A DNA stretch of 64,000 nucleotides from Diphasiastrum complanatum (GCA_029204225.1 CM055098.1:22075367-22139366); one strand, 5' to 3'; shown: positions 36,201-51,200, counted from the stretch's first letter. Translations and numbers: made by a program. The notes: generated by a model not told the origin, from the sequence alone.

Positions 36201-39200
36201 GGTGGGAGTGGTTTCATAGGCCCCTGCATGCCATGGCCCACATACTCCATCCACTTTGGAGGAATGAGGAGCAGTTCACAGATAGGGAGCTCAGGGATGG
36301 CTGGCATGCCTATATCTCCCGAGTTTATCCTGATGTATGCGAGCAGGATAACCTACTGGATGAGCTTCAGATTTTCAGGCAGGAGACCTCGGAGTTCGCC
36401 ACTGGCCCGGTGCTTTTGAGAGAGGGTAATAAATTGACCATGTGGCATGGTCCATTACAGTTTAAACTTGTTACAACTTACTTCACATTTTACTGCACAG
36501 TTAGTCAATCATATTGTAACTTGTTGGAACTTGGAACTTGGTTGCAACTTGCTGGTAGTAAGTACTAACTGCCCCTTGAACTGTGATTCAGGCCAGCTAC
36601 GTCCCGTGTCATGGTGGTCGAAGTTTGGGGTTGATGTCCCCAAATTGTGTCGCCTTGCCATCAGGATTCTCTCACAGGACTGCACTGCAGTCGCTTGTGA
36701 GAGGAACTGGAGTGTCCATTCCATGATTCACACGAAGAAGAGGAATCGACTATCATCAGCGCAGTTGGAGAGGTTGGTGTACGTACATGCCAACCTGAGA
36801 CTTTTGGGTAGACTCCAGACCACCACAAAGCCTATCCAGGTAACTTGTACACCATAAATTATAATTTCTAAATTCTAACATGTGATCCATCATCCCAGGT
36901 GGCAGGACGGACCCAGTTGGCAATTAGTAGATACTATCCTACTAAATAGATCATATTACATACTACATACTACATAGTAGATACTAGACTGTACTATGTA
37001 GCTAAATTTTAACTTTTGTCGGGACTCGGCCCTCCGAATTTTGTCTTGATTTCAATGTGCATTGTGACATGTGCGTAAATTAATCCTAATCTGATCGATG
37101 TAGCAAAGGTTCCAGAGTTGCCACCGAGAGACCAATCAAAGGAGGATGTGTACGCATTCCTCCATGAGGAGGCCATGCAGAGTGCAGGTGAGAAATTAGG
37201 ATTGTCTAAGGTGACAGGTCTTGAATTAAATTTTCGAAGTTTGAAGTTACTAATTATCATAAATTGTAATTTGGTAATTTGCAGGCAATAACACGTCTGT
37301 CCCTCTTTGTGTGCACTGTGCAGGGCCTGTCACTCGAGCAGAGCGTAGGAGGAGGGCAGGAGAGGCTAGCAGCTCCCGTGCTCATAGCCCCGAGGACGAG
37401 TCTGAGTCTGAGTCTGAGGCATCGTCAGGGTCAGAGTCCTCAGAGGAGGAGGAGTATGAGGATGAGGAGTCCAAGGAGGGCAGGGATGAGGATGAGAGGC
37501 ATCATACCTCTGCCTCTGATGAGGATTTCGCAGCTGAGCCTACCACTCGAGAGGCCACAGTAGGCTCCACAGCACCACCAGCGAGTGGGAGGAGACTCAG
37601 GCGTAGGAGAGCTTAGAGTGCTCACTGCAGCCTGGGCCTTGCTCAGTGCTCATTGATGTCAATCTTCAGATGATTGTAGTATGTACATTAGATCATTGTA
37701 GTTACTAGTTACTAGTCTGTAGATGACACTACGATGTTCATGTCACTAGATGAGCATTGACTCTTGAGTTGTTTAGTATTTACAGTGTAGTATGTACACA
37801 TCATGATTTATCATCAGACACATCGCGCATTACATTGGTGACCGGACTCATGAGGCACCTGGCATTTGTATTTACTATTTTGTTATGATTCATGAATCAT
37901 GATATATTATGGATTCTAGAATCTAATATCAAGTTTCAAGTTTCTGATTCCTGAAGTTAAGTTTTAAGTTTTAACTGTAGTATGTACTATGTAGTCTGTT
38001 TAAGTTTTAACTGTAGTATGTACTATGTAGTCTGTTTAAACTTGGGTCATAATGTCATTCTAATTTTCGTAAATTCTGTTTTGAAAATTGAATCTTGATA
38101 CGACAAGTCAACCGTCACAACGTCACAAGAGATCTGATTATCCTGAATTTTGATATCTGTAAATTTAGAGGAAGATTGAAATTGTTTAGCTATTAAAATT
38201 TAAGTATCTATACTATCAGTGAATGTTTGACTTTTTTTTTGAAGAATTGGAAAAAAAAAGGTTCGAACCGTTTTCCGATTCAAACCTGGCCTGGCGGTTC
38301 GAACCTCAAAGAATCGGTTCGAACCGGCCGGTTCGAATCGACCTGTTCGAATCGGGATGCAACCTTGGCTGGTTTGCTCCAGAGTTGGCCCATTCCTCAT
38401 CGCCAGTGGACAGATATTTCTATGGACTTTATCCTTGGTCTTCCTCATACACGCCGGGTCATGACTCTTGTATGGTGGTGGTAGATCGGTTCTCGAAACA
38501 GGCACACTTTATACCGGTCCGCAGTACTATTACAGCTGAGAGCAGTGCACACGTCTTTTTCTATCAGAGATTTTTCACCTGCATGGTATGCCACGTACTA
38601 TCCTATCTGATCGGGATAGTAAGTTTACATCTACATTCTGGACAGAGCTTATGCGTATTTTGGATGTACAGCTTCTGATGGGTACTGCTTATCATTCTAC
38701 TGCTGATGGGAAGACTGAGTCCTTAATCGGATCCTTGAGGATTATCTTCGACATTTTGTTTCTCCCTCCAAGAAGGATTGGGATCAGCATTTATGTTTGG
38801 CAGCGTATAGCTATAATAGCTCTGTTAGTACCAACACTGGAGTTTCACCTTTCTTATGGGCTCATGGGTATGCTCCACTTTTGCCAGGGGTGCCTCTAGT
38901 ATTTAGCATGCTTACATTATTGTTTTAGATAGTCATTAAACTTGCTAGCCGGTGGAGGGCTTTGTTTTTCTGCAGGGGAGAGTTATGGACTTGGCTTCTC
39001 CGCGTCCATTCTTTTATTCGTTATTATGCATAAGCAAGCCTAAGGGCCCTTTTTTATTCATATACTGGCCTTGGGCCCTATTTGGTCATATTTTTAGGAC
39101 TTGGTCAGGTTGATTTGGAGTGAGGGTCCTCCTATTGGGAGGGCGCACTATTTTCCCTCCAAATCCTATTCCCTCCCTTTTTTTGAATCCTCTATTTGAT

Positions 39201-42200
39201 TCAGGGAGAGGGTATATATAGGGCAGCATTGTATTCCTTTATTCAATTTATGATGATTCCTCCTCTTTAGCCTCCTTAAGCATTCTCTCTTCCTGCTTTC
39301 TAGCTTAAGTGCTGCTTTCTAGCATAGCTAGTGAATCTTAGCTTCTAACTCCAAAGGCTCAGGGTGCAGCTCTTCTTATCATTCAGAGCATCAGTTGTTG
39401 CTCCATCCATGGGTCCTCTTCCTCAGGTGATTTCTGACTTATTGCATCGGTATTCTGTTGTCTTTTCAGAACCTACGTCTCTGCCACCATTACGAGATGT
39501 CACCCACCATATTGATCTTATTCATGGTGCTACCCCACCCTCTCGTGCTCCATATCGAATGTCTGAAGTTGAACGTGATGAGGTTCAGCTCCAGATTGCT
39601 TCCCTTTTACGTCAGGGCCTCATTTTTCCTAGCCATAGTCCCTTTGGTGCTCCTGCATTGTTACATAGTATTCTTGCTTCAGTTCCTTCTTGGTTTGATG
39701 ATTTACCGGCCGCATATTTGTCTTGTTCTGACTTTTCTGATGTTAATCGTTCTCGTCCCCTTTCGTCAACTCGTAAGTTCCAGGTTTATACTGTTGTTGA
39801 TGATCGTTTATAACACTATGGTGCTTTATGTATTCCCAGTTCTTTTTCCATTCGTCCTCAGTTGTTGTCTGATGCTCATGCTTCCCCTACTGGTGGCCAT
39901 TTTGGTTTTCAGATGTCTTATGCACGTCTTAAAGACAATTTCTATTGGCCATCCATGAAGTCTGAGCTAGCCCATCTTATTCGTGATTGTCCTTTTTGTG
40001 CCCGTAATAAATATTCCCGTGCTAAGTCCGATGGTTTGCTCCAGAGTTGGCCCATTCCTCATCACCAGTGGACAGATATTTCTATGGACTTTATCCTTGG
40101 TCTTCCTCATACCCGTCATGGTCATGACTCTTGTATGGTGGTGGTAGATCGGTTCTCAAAATAGGCACACTTTATACCGGTCCGTAGTACTATTACAACT
40201 GAGAGCAGTGCGCACGTCTTTTTCTATCAGATATTTTTCGCTTGCATGGTATGGCACGTACTATCCTATCTCACCGGGATAGTAAGCTTACATCTACATT
40301 CTGGACAGAACTTATGCATATTTTGGATGTACAGCTTCTGATGGGTACTGCTTATTATTCTATTGTTGATGGGCAGACTGAGGTCCTTAATCGGATCCTT
40401 GAGGATTATCTTCGACATTATGTTTCTCCTTCAGGGAAGGATTGGGATCAGCATTTATGTTTGGCAAAGTATAGCTCTATTAGTACCAACACTTGAGTTT
40501 CACCTTTCTTATTGGCTCATGGGTATGCTCCACTTTTGCCAGGAGTGCCTCTTCCTCCTGATGATACGCCAATTACCATTGCCTCTTTTTTATCCGGTGC
40601 TCGTGAGCTTATTGCTAGGGCTACTACTCACTTACAGCATGTTCAGCAACGCTATCAGACTTCTGTTGATCGTCATCGCCATCATGTTGAGTTTCAAGTT
40701 GGTGATATGGTTTACCTCCGGTTACGCTTTGCACGTCATCACTTTCTTCAGGGTCACGCTTCTACTGAGAAGCTTGCACCACACTATTATGGGCCTTACT
40801 GTATCTTGGATCGCCTCAGCCCTATTACATACCGGTTACAGTTGCCTGATTTTACACGAGCCTGTGAGATATTTCATGTTAGCCTTTTACAAGCTGCCAT
40901 TGAGGATGGTGATGCTCGCAATCTCACATTTCCTACAGAGCCAGAGCTGTTCCTTTTTTGTGACGACTTATGTCCTCTCCATCAGTATTTCCATTAGTTC
41001 GTGATTTTTCAGAATTTAGCGTGCTTAACATTATTGTTTAAGACAGTCATTAAGTTTGCTAGCCGGTGAAGGGCTTTGTTTTTCTGCAGGGGAGAGTTAT
41101 GGACTTGGCTCATTACATTCGCCGCGTCCATTCTTTTATTCGTTATTATGCATAAGCAGGCCTAAGGGCCCTTTTTATTCATATACTGGCCTTGGGCCCT
41201 ATTTGGTCATATTTTTAGGAGTTGGGAAGGCGCACTATTTTCCCTCCAAATCCTATTCCCTCCCTTTTTTGAATCCTCTATTTGATTCAGGGAGAGGGTA
41301 TATGTAGGGCAGCATTGTATTCCTTTATTCAGTTTATGATGATTGCTCCTCTTTAGCCTCCTTAAGCATTCTTCTTGCTTTCTATCTTAAGTCCTGCTTT
41401 CTAGCATAGTTAGTAAATCTTAGCTTGTAACTGTTGGCTCTCCATAAACTGATCATTCCATGGACATTATTAGATATTCTAAGAAGGGACACATTTTTCT
41501 CACTAGTGATTATGCCAATACTGCTTCAGACCAGGTTTGACTTCCATGTAGTTGCTAATCAACTTCGTATATATGCTCTTGATGATGATGATATGGGAGT
41601 CTCCAAGACTTCAACAGATGATTTGGGGCTTGTCATGTTATACAGAGACTATCTACTCACTCCTTCAATGATTTTCGTCTTTGCACGGTTGTACAACATC
41701 ACTCACCACCTCATCCCAGGCCTTGAGGGCATTTTGAGGGGTTTTTGTAGTTATGAGACCGTAACCGAACCGAACCCAACAGCATTACTAGGGGCATCTA
41801 GCCACCATAGGGCAAAGGACGGAGGCATGTATGCATACCAGGCATTAGGTATGTGGGCCAGCATTGCCCAAATACTCACATGCATGTTAATTGAAAGTCA
41901 TCCAATCCTACAACAGTGCAATGGGACTCCTCATGCAACAGTAACCCATGCAGGCAAACCCATGCAGGCAGCATGTACGGTGAGTGTCAGTTAGAACTGC
42001 CACCTAGAACATGTAAACCCATGCTAGGCTAGGAAGGGCATTCCATAAGAGAATGTGTTGGCTGGGTGGTATAGACTAGCTTTGACTTTGTGGTTATGTT
42101 GTTCCTAACATGTAGGGAGTGTATTGTAGAGAGATGAAATCGTGGATCAATCATCATGGAAACTTGAAATAAAAATGAGCGTGTTTGAGAGAGAGAGAGA

Positions 42201-45200
42201 GGGAGAAGAATCCCTTGTGGGATCATGTGAATGACACCTTAAGCACTAAGAGGTAGACATGTAAGTATTGCAGCAAGGACTACACAAGTGGCCCCAGTCG
42301 AATGAAGGCACACCTACTGCATTTGCGTGGTTACGACACATATTGTATGCGAGCACCCAACTCATTGATGATACCTGCAAGTGCATCTGTAGCTACCTCG
42401 GAGGCTAGTCCCTTCGACCATAGGTTAGTGATCATAATTAGTGATTCCTAAGCTGAGAGCTCTAAGGTTATAGATCCTAAGTAGTTGTAACTTGTGAGTT
42501 TTGCTAGATGCTAAATAGTAAATATGCTTTTTGGGATGAGGCACGGGCCATTGTCACATAGTTGCAGCCTCTTTACATTGTTCTGTTCCTCACAAATAGA
42601 GAGGGCTGCTCTTTGGACAGGCTGGGAGAGCGGATTCGCACTAGCACTGCCTTCAGTACACAGAGGTTTGAAATTTGAACTTTCAAAATGACTAGCGTTC
42701 ATATTCATTGACAAGATCTGTTATCTATTATCGCTGATCATGATCTATCCATGGATTCAGCTGCTTCTTCTGTCGCATCTTGTGGCTTTGAGGGACTAAT
42801 ATCAAAAGTGAAAGGCCTGGTTGGTGCGAAATTTGAAGAGGAAAAAGAACTGGATAGATTTACTACTATAGAGTAGATGGCTTGTAGGATCCTAGTCACA
42901 AATTCATGTCTAGATCCATGGTAGTATGGAGCAAACATCCTCTCGAGGCATCATTTACCCAGGCACACTATGAGGTTAAATTTCTTGATTAAGTGTGTCA
43001 TGAATCTCGTGAGATTGTTGAACAAGCATCACAGTCTTCATGTTCTAAAACCTCCATAACAAGTGTAGTTTTCATCTTTCAACTCCAACTCTTACTATGT
43101 ATCTTGCATATCACACGACCAACTAACTACAAATACCAAAACAACAAATTGGTGCAAGAAGGAGAAGGAGATTTCTCAAAAGAAATGCCAAAAGTAAAAA
43201 TTAAGGTGAGAAACACTCCCAAGTAATAAGCCTATACATTGTATATCTTTCTTAAATACTTAACTATGCATACAAAAAAGAAGAGAGCATCACTAGAAAC
43301 CCTAGCATGGTACACTCCAAAAAGTAGCACATGCACATCTATGAATTTACAACTTGGCATTGGGTTCAAAACCACCAAATAGCATTTTTCTTCTAGTAAA
43401 ATGAACTACAACAATTATTAATGACTGAAAACAAATGGCTAAAGCTCCAGAACATCAATCATTGGACAAGAAGATGATGATCCAGACTCCAAAAATTATC
43501 CGGCTTTCTTTTTCTCTCCAACTACTCACAGCTTTTGGGTAATGCAAACAAAAGTCGATGGCTGTTGCACCACCAAGACTTGCTCCCACGAGTGCTACTG
43601 GCTTTCTTATGTATGTCTTCCAAAACTACAAAGGCAAAAGAACTACTTTGATTAATGACGAGAGCCCATCAGTTCACAAATATAGAGACCTATGTTATAT
43701 CGATTGTGCGCAATTTATTGAAGCCTCTACAAGCAATCCTTGAAAGTGCACATATATATCACTTGTAAGAAATGAAAAAAGCTCATTCAAATACTTTAAG
43801 AGTTTCTACTGTATCTTCCAAACTAAGGGAGTTATTATTTAGTTCTAACTTACTCAGCAAATCTAGATATCATACCATACCTTCACGTAATAAAACAAAA
43901 CAAAACAAAAATTCCACCTCAGATGTAGCATATGCCTTACTATTCTTGAAACTTTTAAGCTAGATGGTAAAGAGAATCTCAATGTGCTGTCTAGTACATA
44001 GGTGTCAAATGCTTGTACTCCCTATCCCATTTCTAAATATTCACGATAGTTAATGCTATATTTGTGATTACCGAATGGCTTGGCACCGGACTATGGTGAC
44101 CTGTGTAATTGCATTGTAAATAGTTGACACTAAACTTTCAAAGTCGTGCTTAGCTTTGGCATGGGGTATTAGATTATTAATTAGGACTAGCTAGACTAAC
44201 AGCCTAAAAAGGAGAGTTGACCAATCAACAAGGCACAAGCCATATGCTCATTGGGGCACTTGGCCCAGTTCGTGAGCAGAAGGTCCTCCTATTTGTTTGA
44301 CCGAGTGTCAGCTGTGCATGGAGTTTGCCATGTGTCAACGTCGAAAGGTTAGGGTTAAGGGGTGCTTGAGAATTGTGGATAAGTGAGCCTAGAGACGGAG
44401 GAATTCCAATGCAGCAAAGGTTATACAAGGCAGCTAGCTCCTCTAGGGTTTGAGAAATCATTCTATGTACTTGATTGTGAATCAATAAAGACAAGATTTT
44501 GTCTATTATTTGTGCAAAGCTCGGTGTGAATTTCATATAGTAGTTCTGACATTTGGTATCAAAGCCAAGGTTGAGAAGAGAGCTGGAATTTTCAGACTAT
44601 GTTGGCTGGATCATCACTAACAAGAGGCTACGCTTTTGCTAAAACTTTGGGAAGACATCAATCACTAGTGAGGCCCACCATCCCTGAAATTCACTTAGAG
44701 TTGGACTTCATCTGAGGCTGCAATTGACTGCTCGTTTTTGGTGAGGGTTCACTGCCCAGGAACAAATCTGATAGCTGGATTTAGAGTGGAAATGCACATG
44801 CAGAGTGAGCACGTTAGGTTCAGATTTTTATGTAAATCTTCAACTGCCTTTTGTGTGGTTTTTGGGCTTCCCAAGCTATCTTTTTGGGCCAATTTAGGGC
44901 GCAGCTGGCCGTGGGCATACTACAGGCCCTCATCATTCCAAGAGTATTCAGACTTGAAAATTGTGCTCCAGAGTACCCAACTGCAAGGCATAATTTTGTT
45001 ACATTGATTATAGGTCCCTTAGAAGGCATAAGCACAAGAATACTTAGAATTCAGAAGGACGCTGACAAGGTAGATTCCCTAGAGGTGATACTACAGCAAA
45101 TCCTTGATCGATTGAAGGCTAGTAGATCCCCACAAGAACAATAGAGGGTAGGTGGAACGGCTATGGTAGTTGCTGATCCATTCTCAAGTAAGAAGAGCAT

Positions 45201-48200
45201 GGACCAGTTTGAAGCTAGGCAATAAGTTCATACAAGAATACGGGGACAAATATCAAGAGGTATTGACGCAGATACCTAAGAAAGTACCCATTTTTTTGTA
45301 GTTATTTCATTAAGATTGATTTGAAGAGTGGTTCCCAAAAAGTGCGGGTTTGTGAAGACTAAATAAATAAGACTACCTTCGAACTCGTTTGGTCACTATG
45401 AATTTCTTGTGATGCTTTTTGGATTGACTAATTCCCCCTGCAACATTCATAATATTAGTGAATGATGTGCTCAAAAAGTTTATGGGTAGTTTTGTTGATG
45501 ACATGCTTGTTTACAGTTGTGGTGATATTTCGCATGTGGCTCATCTGAGTAATAACACTATTTATTCGCTAACAATAAAAAAAGTGAATTGTTTAACAAA
45601 GTAATAGCATGTTTTAGTTTTATAGTGTCAACTAATAGGGTAAAACCGGATCCCAAACAAGTTGTCGTTCTTTTTCCTTGGCCTATAGCTACACACTTGA
45701 CCACATTAAGAGGCTTCATTGAATTGGCTATGTTTATTGTGAAGGTGTGAATGGTTATTCACATTTAGCTGCACCGTTGACTAATATGCTACAAAAGAAT
45801 AAACGGAAAGAATGGATGGAAGTTCAACAGCGAAGTTTCAATGATTTGAAACAAATTGTAGTTCACTTTTCCACATTAGGAAGTGTTGACTCTCAAAAAC
45901 TATGTCATAGAGACCGATGTGACTGATATTGTTGTTGGGGCAATAATGATGCAGGAGGGTAGACTAGTGGCCTTTGACAGCAAGAAGCTTGACCTTGCTC
46001 AAAAGAGTTATTGAGAAGGAGTTGTATGTCATAATCCATGCTTTGAAAGCATGGAAACACTAACTTTAAGATGCGGAGTTTCATGTACATATTGACCATG
46101 ACATTTGGAAGTATTTTGCAATCACCGGCAGACCAAGCGTGGGCTGAGTTGATGCAGGTATTTCACATGGAAATTTGATACATGAAGGTCTCCAAAATCG
46201 TGTAGTTGATGCATTATCCCAAATGTTGTATCAGATGCCTTTTGTGGTCATAGGGAATGACCTAATTGTTGAGATAGACATGCTTAACAAGAAGATCCTC
46301 ATAGCCAAGAAGTGGTGAGAGGCAAACCTCTTGCGCAAGAAGAGTCTCAAAAGGAGAGCTTTGGTTTCTTTGCTCACCCTTACCACCTTAAGTATATCAT
46401 AGAGAGTAGTATGGTGACAAGAAATGGGAAACTTCTACTTCCAACTTGTGAGGAGTTGCATAAGAAGATTTTGTGTTAATGTCATGATAGCCCTAGTGCA
46501 AGTAATTCTCGTATGGATAAGACATGAATGATCCTACGTAAATTTTGATGGCTTAAGCTAATAGAGGAAGTTTACCATTATGTGGCACATTGTTTAGTGT
46601 CAATTCAATAAAGTTGAAAGGATTTCCAAGAGGAAGATGGGAAAGTATTTCCCTGGACTTTGTCACACACTTGACGATGGCTCATTTTATTCTGACGCAT
46701 AAAACACTTCATCCGTGTAGTGTAGCTATTAAGCATGTATTCAAACTTCATGGATTACCATCATCCATAGTGTCTGATAAGGATACTCGATTTACCAGTA
46801 ATTTTTGGTTTGCCATCATGGCCAAGCTAGAAGTCCAGTTGAAAATGAGCAATACAAAGCATTTTGAAATGGATGGCCCAATTGAGAGAGTCAACCAAAT
46901 CTTAGAGGATATGTTGACAGCATTTGTGGGTGATAAGCAATCTCAGCGGAAAATTCGACAAGAAAAAGTGTTACTACAAAGATGAATCCTTTCAAGGTCA
47001 ACTATGATTTTAGGCCTACAAGTCCTGTTACAATAGAAGTTCCTCATATAGTGCCTAGTACAACTAATTTTCTAACCCAAATGCGTAACATGCTTGAGTT
47101 ACCTAGGGAATGTCTGGAAAGGCTCACTTTATCCCCGCAAACACCCCTTAACCCTGACACATCCTAATATTGCCCCATGGCAAGCTCCATGCACATACTT
47201 GGCAGTACCCTGACATAGCAAGCAAGTAGGAGGATTGTCTAACATGTGTCACTCATACACTACTGGACCAAGTGTCCTAATGAGAATGTGACACACGTCA
47301 TTTTTTGACCAGTCATGATATGTTGGGCCTAACAAGAGGAAGATATTTGGGACTAACTGTATGGGAAAAATTTAGCACTTGATAATCCATAAAGTTTGAA
47401 TACATGCTACATAAATAGAACAGTTGTACCAGGTGCATCAATCTTATTAGCCATTTTAGTGAGTTTGTCAACCACAACTAAGATAGCATTATGTTGTTGT
47501 TGCGTATGTGGTAAGAATGTAAAAAAGTCCATGAATTACTCTTCCACCTCCACTCAGGTACGCGTAACGAGCGTAACAATCCAGGCACTTTGATCCTTTT
47601 AATCTTATTAACCTAACACTTAGAACAATGTGTCACACAATGGTTTCCTTCTTTCTTAAATTTAGCCAATAGTTACCTCACATCAACTCATAGGTCCTAT
47701 CCAACCCAGGATGACTAGGACTATCATGACAAAGATGTAACATCCTCTTTGCAGCACTTCACAAGCTGGAATAAGAGTCCTTCCATTTCTCATCACTATT
47801 CCATATTCTATGGAATACTTAAGATAAGTGTAAACTAAGCTAGAAGAGCTCTCTTCTTGAGACTCTGCATGGCCATGACTGACCTCTTGTTCCACTTTCT
47901 TAGAGTGAGGATCTTCTTGTTGAGCCTTTCTTATCATGACATTTGATATACTACACAAGACAATGCATCTCCCACACGATTTTCGGCACCTTTCTTGTAC
48001 CAAATCTCCATTAGGAATTTCTGCACAAGCTCAAACCACCTGTCTTGCCAACCTCCAAAGTCTAGTTTCTTATAAAAGTATCTCAAGATATTATGATCAA
48101 TGAATACCTCAGAACATAGGGCTTTTGAGGGTCTACAATCGTAAGAGTGATGCACTCAGCGATAGCTTGCTTTAACTGATCAAAGTTTGCTTCTTGCAGT

Positions 48201-51200
48201 TCAATCCACTCACCAAATCTGTTCTTTTGAGTCAAATCAGTCAAAGGTGCTGCTATATAGGAATATTTTTTAAAATATTTTCCATAAAATACCACCAATT
48301 CAAGAAAAGAACAGAGTGTTGTCAAAATAGCAAGCACGAGCCATGCAATGATCACAGCAACCTTCTTAGAATCCGGTCTCACTCCATCAGTAGATACTAT
48401 ATGATCAAGATACTCTATTTCCTTTTTAAACGATTCACTCTTTTAATTGTTGGCAAATAAAATGTTCTCCCTCAAAGTAGACAACATAGTTCGAAGTTGA
48501 GTCAAATGCTTGAATTCAGCTGCATTGTAAGTCAAAATGTCATCAACATAATTTACGACAGATTTACCCATATACAATCTAAGCACATCATTCGTCATCA
48601 TCATCATCATCATCATGAAAAGCTAGGCACTAGTCAACCCAAATGATATCACGAGATACTCATAGTGACCGAATCGAGTTCTGAAGGCAATTTTGTGTAT
48701 ATCCTCTTCACGAACTCTAACCTGATGGTATCCACTCTCTAGGTCTAATTTATTAAACACAATGGCACCTGACAAGGCATCTAGCAAATCATCTATACAT
48801 GGCATAGGATATCAATGTTTAACCGTTATCTTGTTCAAACCTCGATTATCTGCACACATACACCATGATCCATCCTTCTTCTTTACAAGAATGATCGGAG
48901 AGGCAAAAGGGGTGGCCAAATAGTCATCAATCATCCATCTCATTTCCTCTTCCTCCTTAAGACTATTTTGTAAGGACATCTATTGACAAGACATGGTCCA
49001 AGTATTAGTTCAATCTTAAGCTCAATGTTCCTCTTAGGAGGTATGATAGATGGAAGATCATCTCTGAACACATCTGAAAACTCCCACCTAATCTCTTAAT
49101 CCAAATCGGTAACAATACTGGTTTGCACACATTGCATGCTACTTTGACTAGCATTAGTGGACATATCAAGTAGAAAGCAAACACACATGTACTCGCAATG
49201 GATCCTATGCAATTGCATAGCTAAAACAAGCGGTCCAAAAGGCACATCCCACTCATCACAAAGGGAATCCATCACACTATCAAACTGGAACTCATACACA
49301 TGAGAATCCCAAGCTATGTGTGGTTCCCGCATCACATGCAAACAAATGCCAATACCACATCAAACCATGATAGCTATGTTATCTTAGATTCCAACTCTTT
49401 TGTGTTGGTGAAATTTCCATAACCCTCTTATCCTTGTCAAATATAAAGAGTATGTCTGCTTGATTTGTACAGAGCTTGACACATCAATTGTAGTCCAATC
49501 AACATTGTTGTAACTAGACAACCAGCACCATCTACTTAGAAATATACACTAAAACAAAGTATATCACATAGAAACTAATTCTTTCTCTCTCTCTTGATCA
49601 TTTGAGCCATGGGCTTCTTGTAGGGGAGTTGTACTATTTAAAGATCTTAGTTGGAGATCTACCTAAGCTATCGGCGGGCATTGATATTCATATAGTTTCT
49701 TAGTTAGAGAATGCTATGTGACTGCCTTTTGTTGTTTTTTATGCATCATTGATACCAATACTTGTGAATCTGTTCATAACATGATATCAGAGCACTTTCC
49801 TGTCAGCTAAAATGTTTTTTTTGCGGGATCTATGTCGACAAAAACGCCATCTCTCTCTCTCAGCGATGCCTGCTCCATCGCTGAGGCTTCATCTCTCTCT
49901 CTCAACGATGGCTACCATTGCACTTCCTCCTACCTCCCATGGATGCCATCACTAGCCATCGCTGCTGCTCAACTCCTGCGCAAAAAGCAACGTTGCTGCT
50001 CCAGCGCACTCAGAGAGGAGGATTGTCAGCATTTCTAAAAACCATTTGGGGCGCATTTTTCTAGTTCCCTCCAGCGTAAACATATTGGGCGCATCTGAAG
50101 CATTTTTGAGGAGGCCTTCCAACAAAAGCAACACATGCCAGGGTGATGGCAGAACTAGCACCCTCCTTGGCAGTGGTTTAGGCGTATTTCAGTCAGCTTT
50201 CTGACTGTTCACAAGACTTTCCAGCGCACCTGTTCCTGCTAATGTTTGGAGCCCATTCCAACGACATGCAACTCCAAACCCATGACATGCATTAAGTTTT
50301 AGTAGAAGGCGACTTGTTTTGCAACCAATTCGAAGATCTGTGCAAGTGGATTGAAGCTCCAGTTCCAGCATTCTGAAGCGAAAGTTCGAAGTTGTGGTTA
50401 AGTTTTTGAGAGAGAGAAAGATAATATTTTAATATTCTAATATTTTGAGATAATATTTTGAGGTCCACCTGTCCTACCGCATGGCTCCACGCAACAAACG
50501 GGGGGGAGGTAACTCCCCCCACCTCCACCGCACCCTGCTGTCACGGAAGCTGAACCGCGCCCTGCTGGCCTGGAAACCACCTCCCTGCCCATCACATCTG
50601 AGTTTGTGACAACTGCTCCTGCCATCGTACCTGTTTCAGGTCTGTCCGTCGCATCTGCATCTGAGCCGGATGCCGGCCCTGCTGGTAAAACATTTGCGGT
50701 TACTACGAATCAACAGCCCACAGTTGATTATACCCCTTCCAAACCTACTGAAGGCCTCTTTGCTTATGATATCAGCTTTATTCGGCAAGAAATCCTCAGA
50801 CTCCAAAGACAATTACACTTCTTTGAAATTGAGAATGGCAAGCTGGTTTTGGATATCTGTGGTGTTAAAGAACAAATGGAGCAGCTTGAACAAGAAAATG
50901 TGTATCTTAAGCAACGGATTGTAGAACATATCCCTCATAGGAATGTTTTGGAGGAGACTTCGAACAAAATTTCCAGCCTTGAAAAACAAGTGGAAGAAAC
51001 GAAGATATGGGCAGCACGTCCCAAAAATGATGCCTCGGAATCGACCACCACCATGATACGGGAGCTTGAGAGTAAACTTGAGCAGGATAAAGATTCATGG
51101 GCAGCAGTCTTGAAGAAAGGCACCAAGCCTAGCGCCCCCATTTCATCAGTCATCTCAACCACCATTTCGAAAGAGCGGTCAAGGGAGCAAAAGGCCCATA

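Larger units (their letters stand above)
30103..38367 (+). mobile_element. hAT transposon, 8.3 kb, containing LINE A
   Basis: Bounded by inverted termini CAAGGTTGCATC and GATGCAACCTTG-like ends, with an 8-bp target duplication typical of hAT. Inside are a DUF659/hAT dimerisation-type transposase (34156-37616) and a LINE (30297-about 34142, minus). It is inserted in the integrase of gypsy element G1. Removing it and one duplication restores gypsy sequence matching the second copy at 40000-40050. One transposase exon has a nonsense codon and the BED exon is missing, so it is not autonomous. Confidence 0.9.

Noticed and set aside
37311-37616. Acidic Ser/Glu-rich frame as an independent gene
   Set aside because: It follows the hAT dimerisation-domain exons on the same strand with a plausible acceptor and is best read as the transposase C-terminal tail.
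41434-41994. 186-codon open frame as a host gene
   Set aside because: It crosses from the end of a gypsy LTR through a LINE fragment into unknown intron sequence; the frame is not conserved with the LINE.
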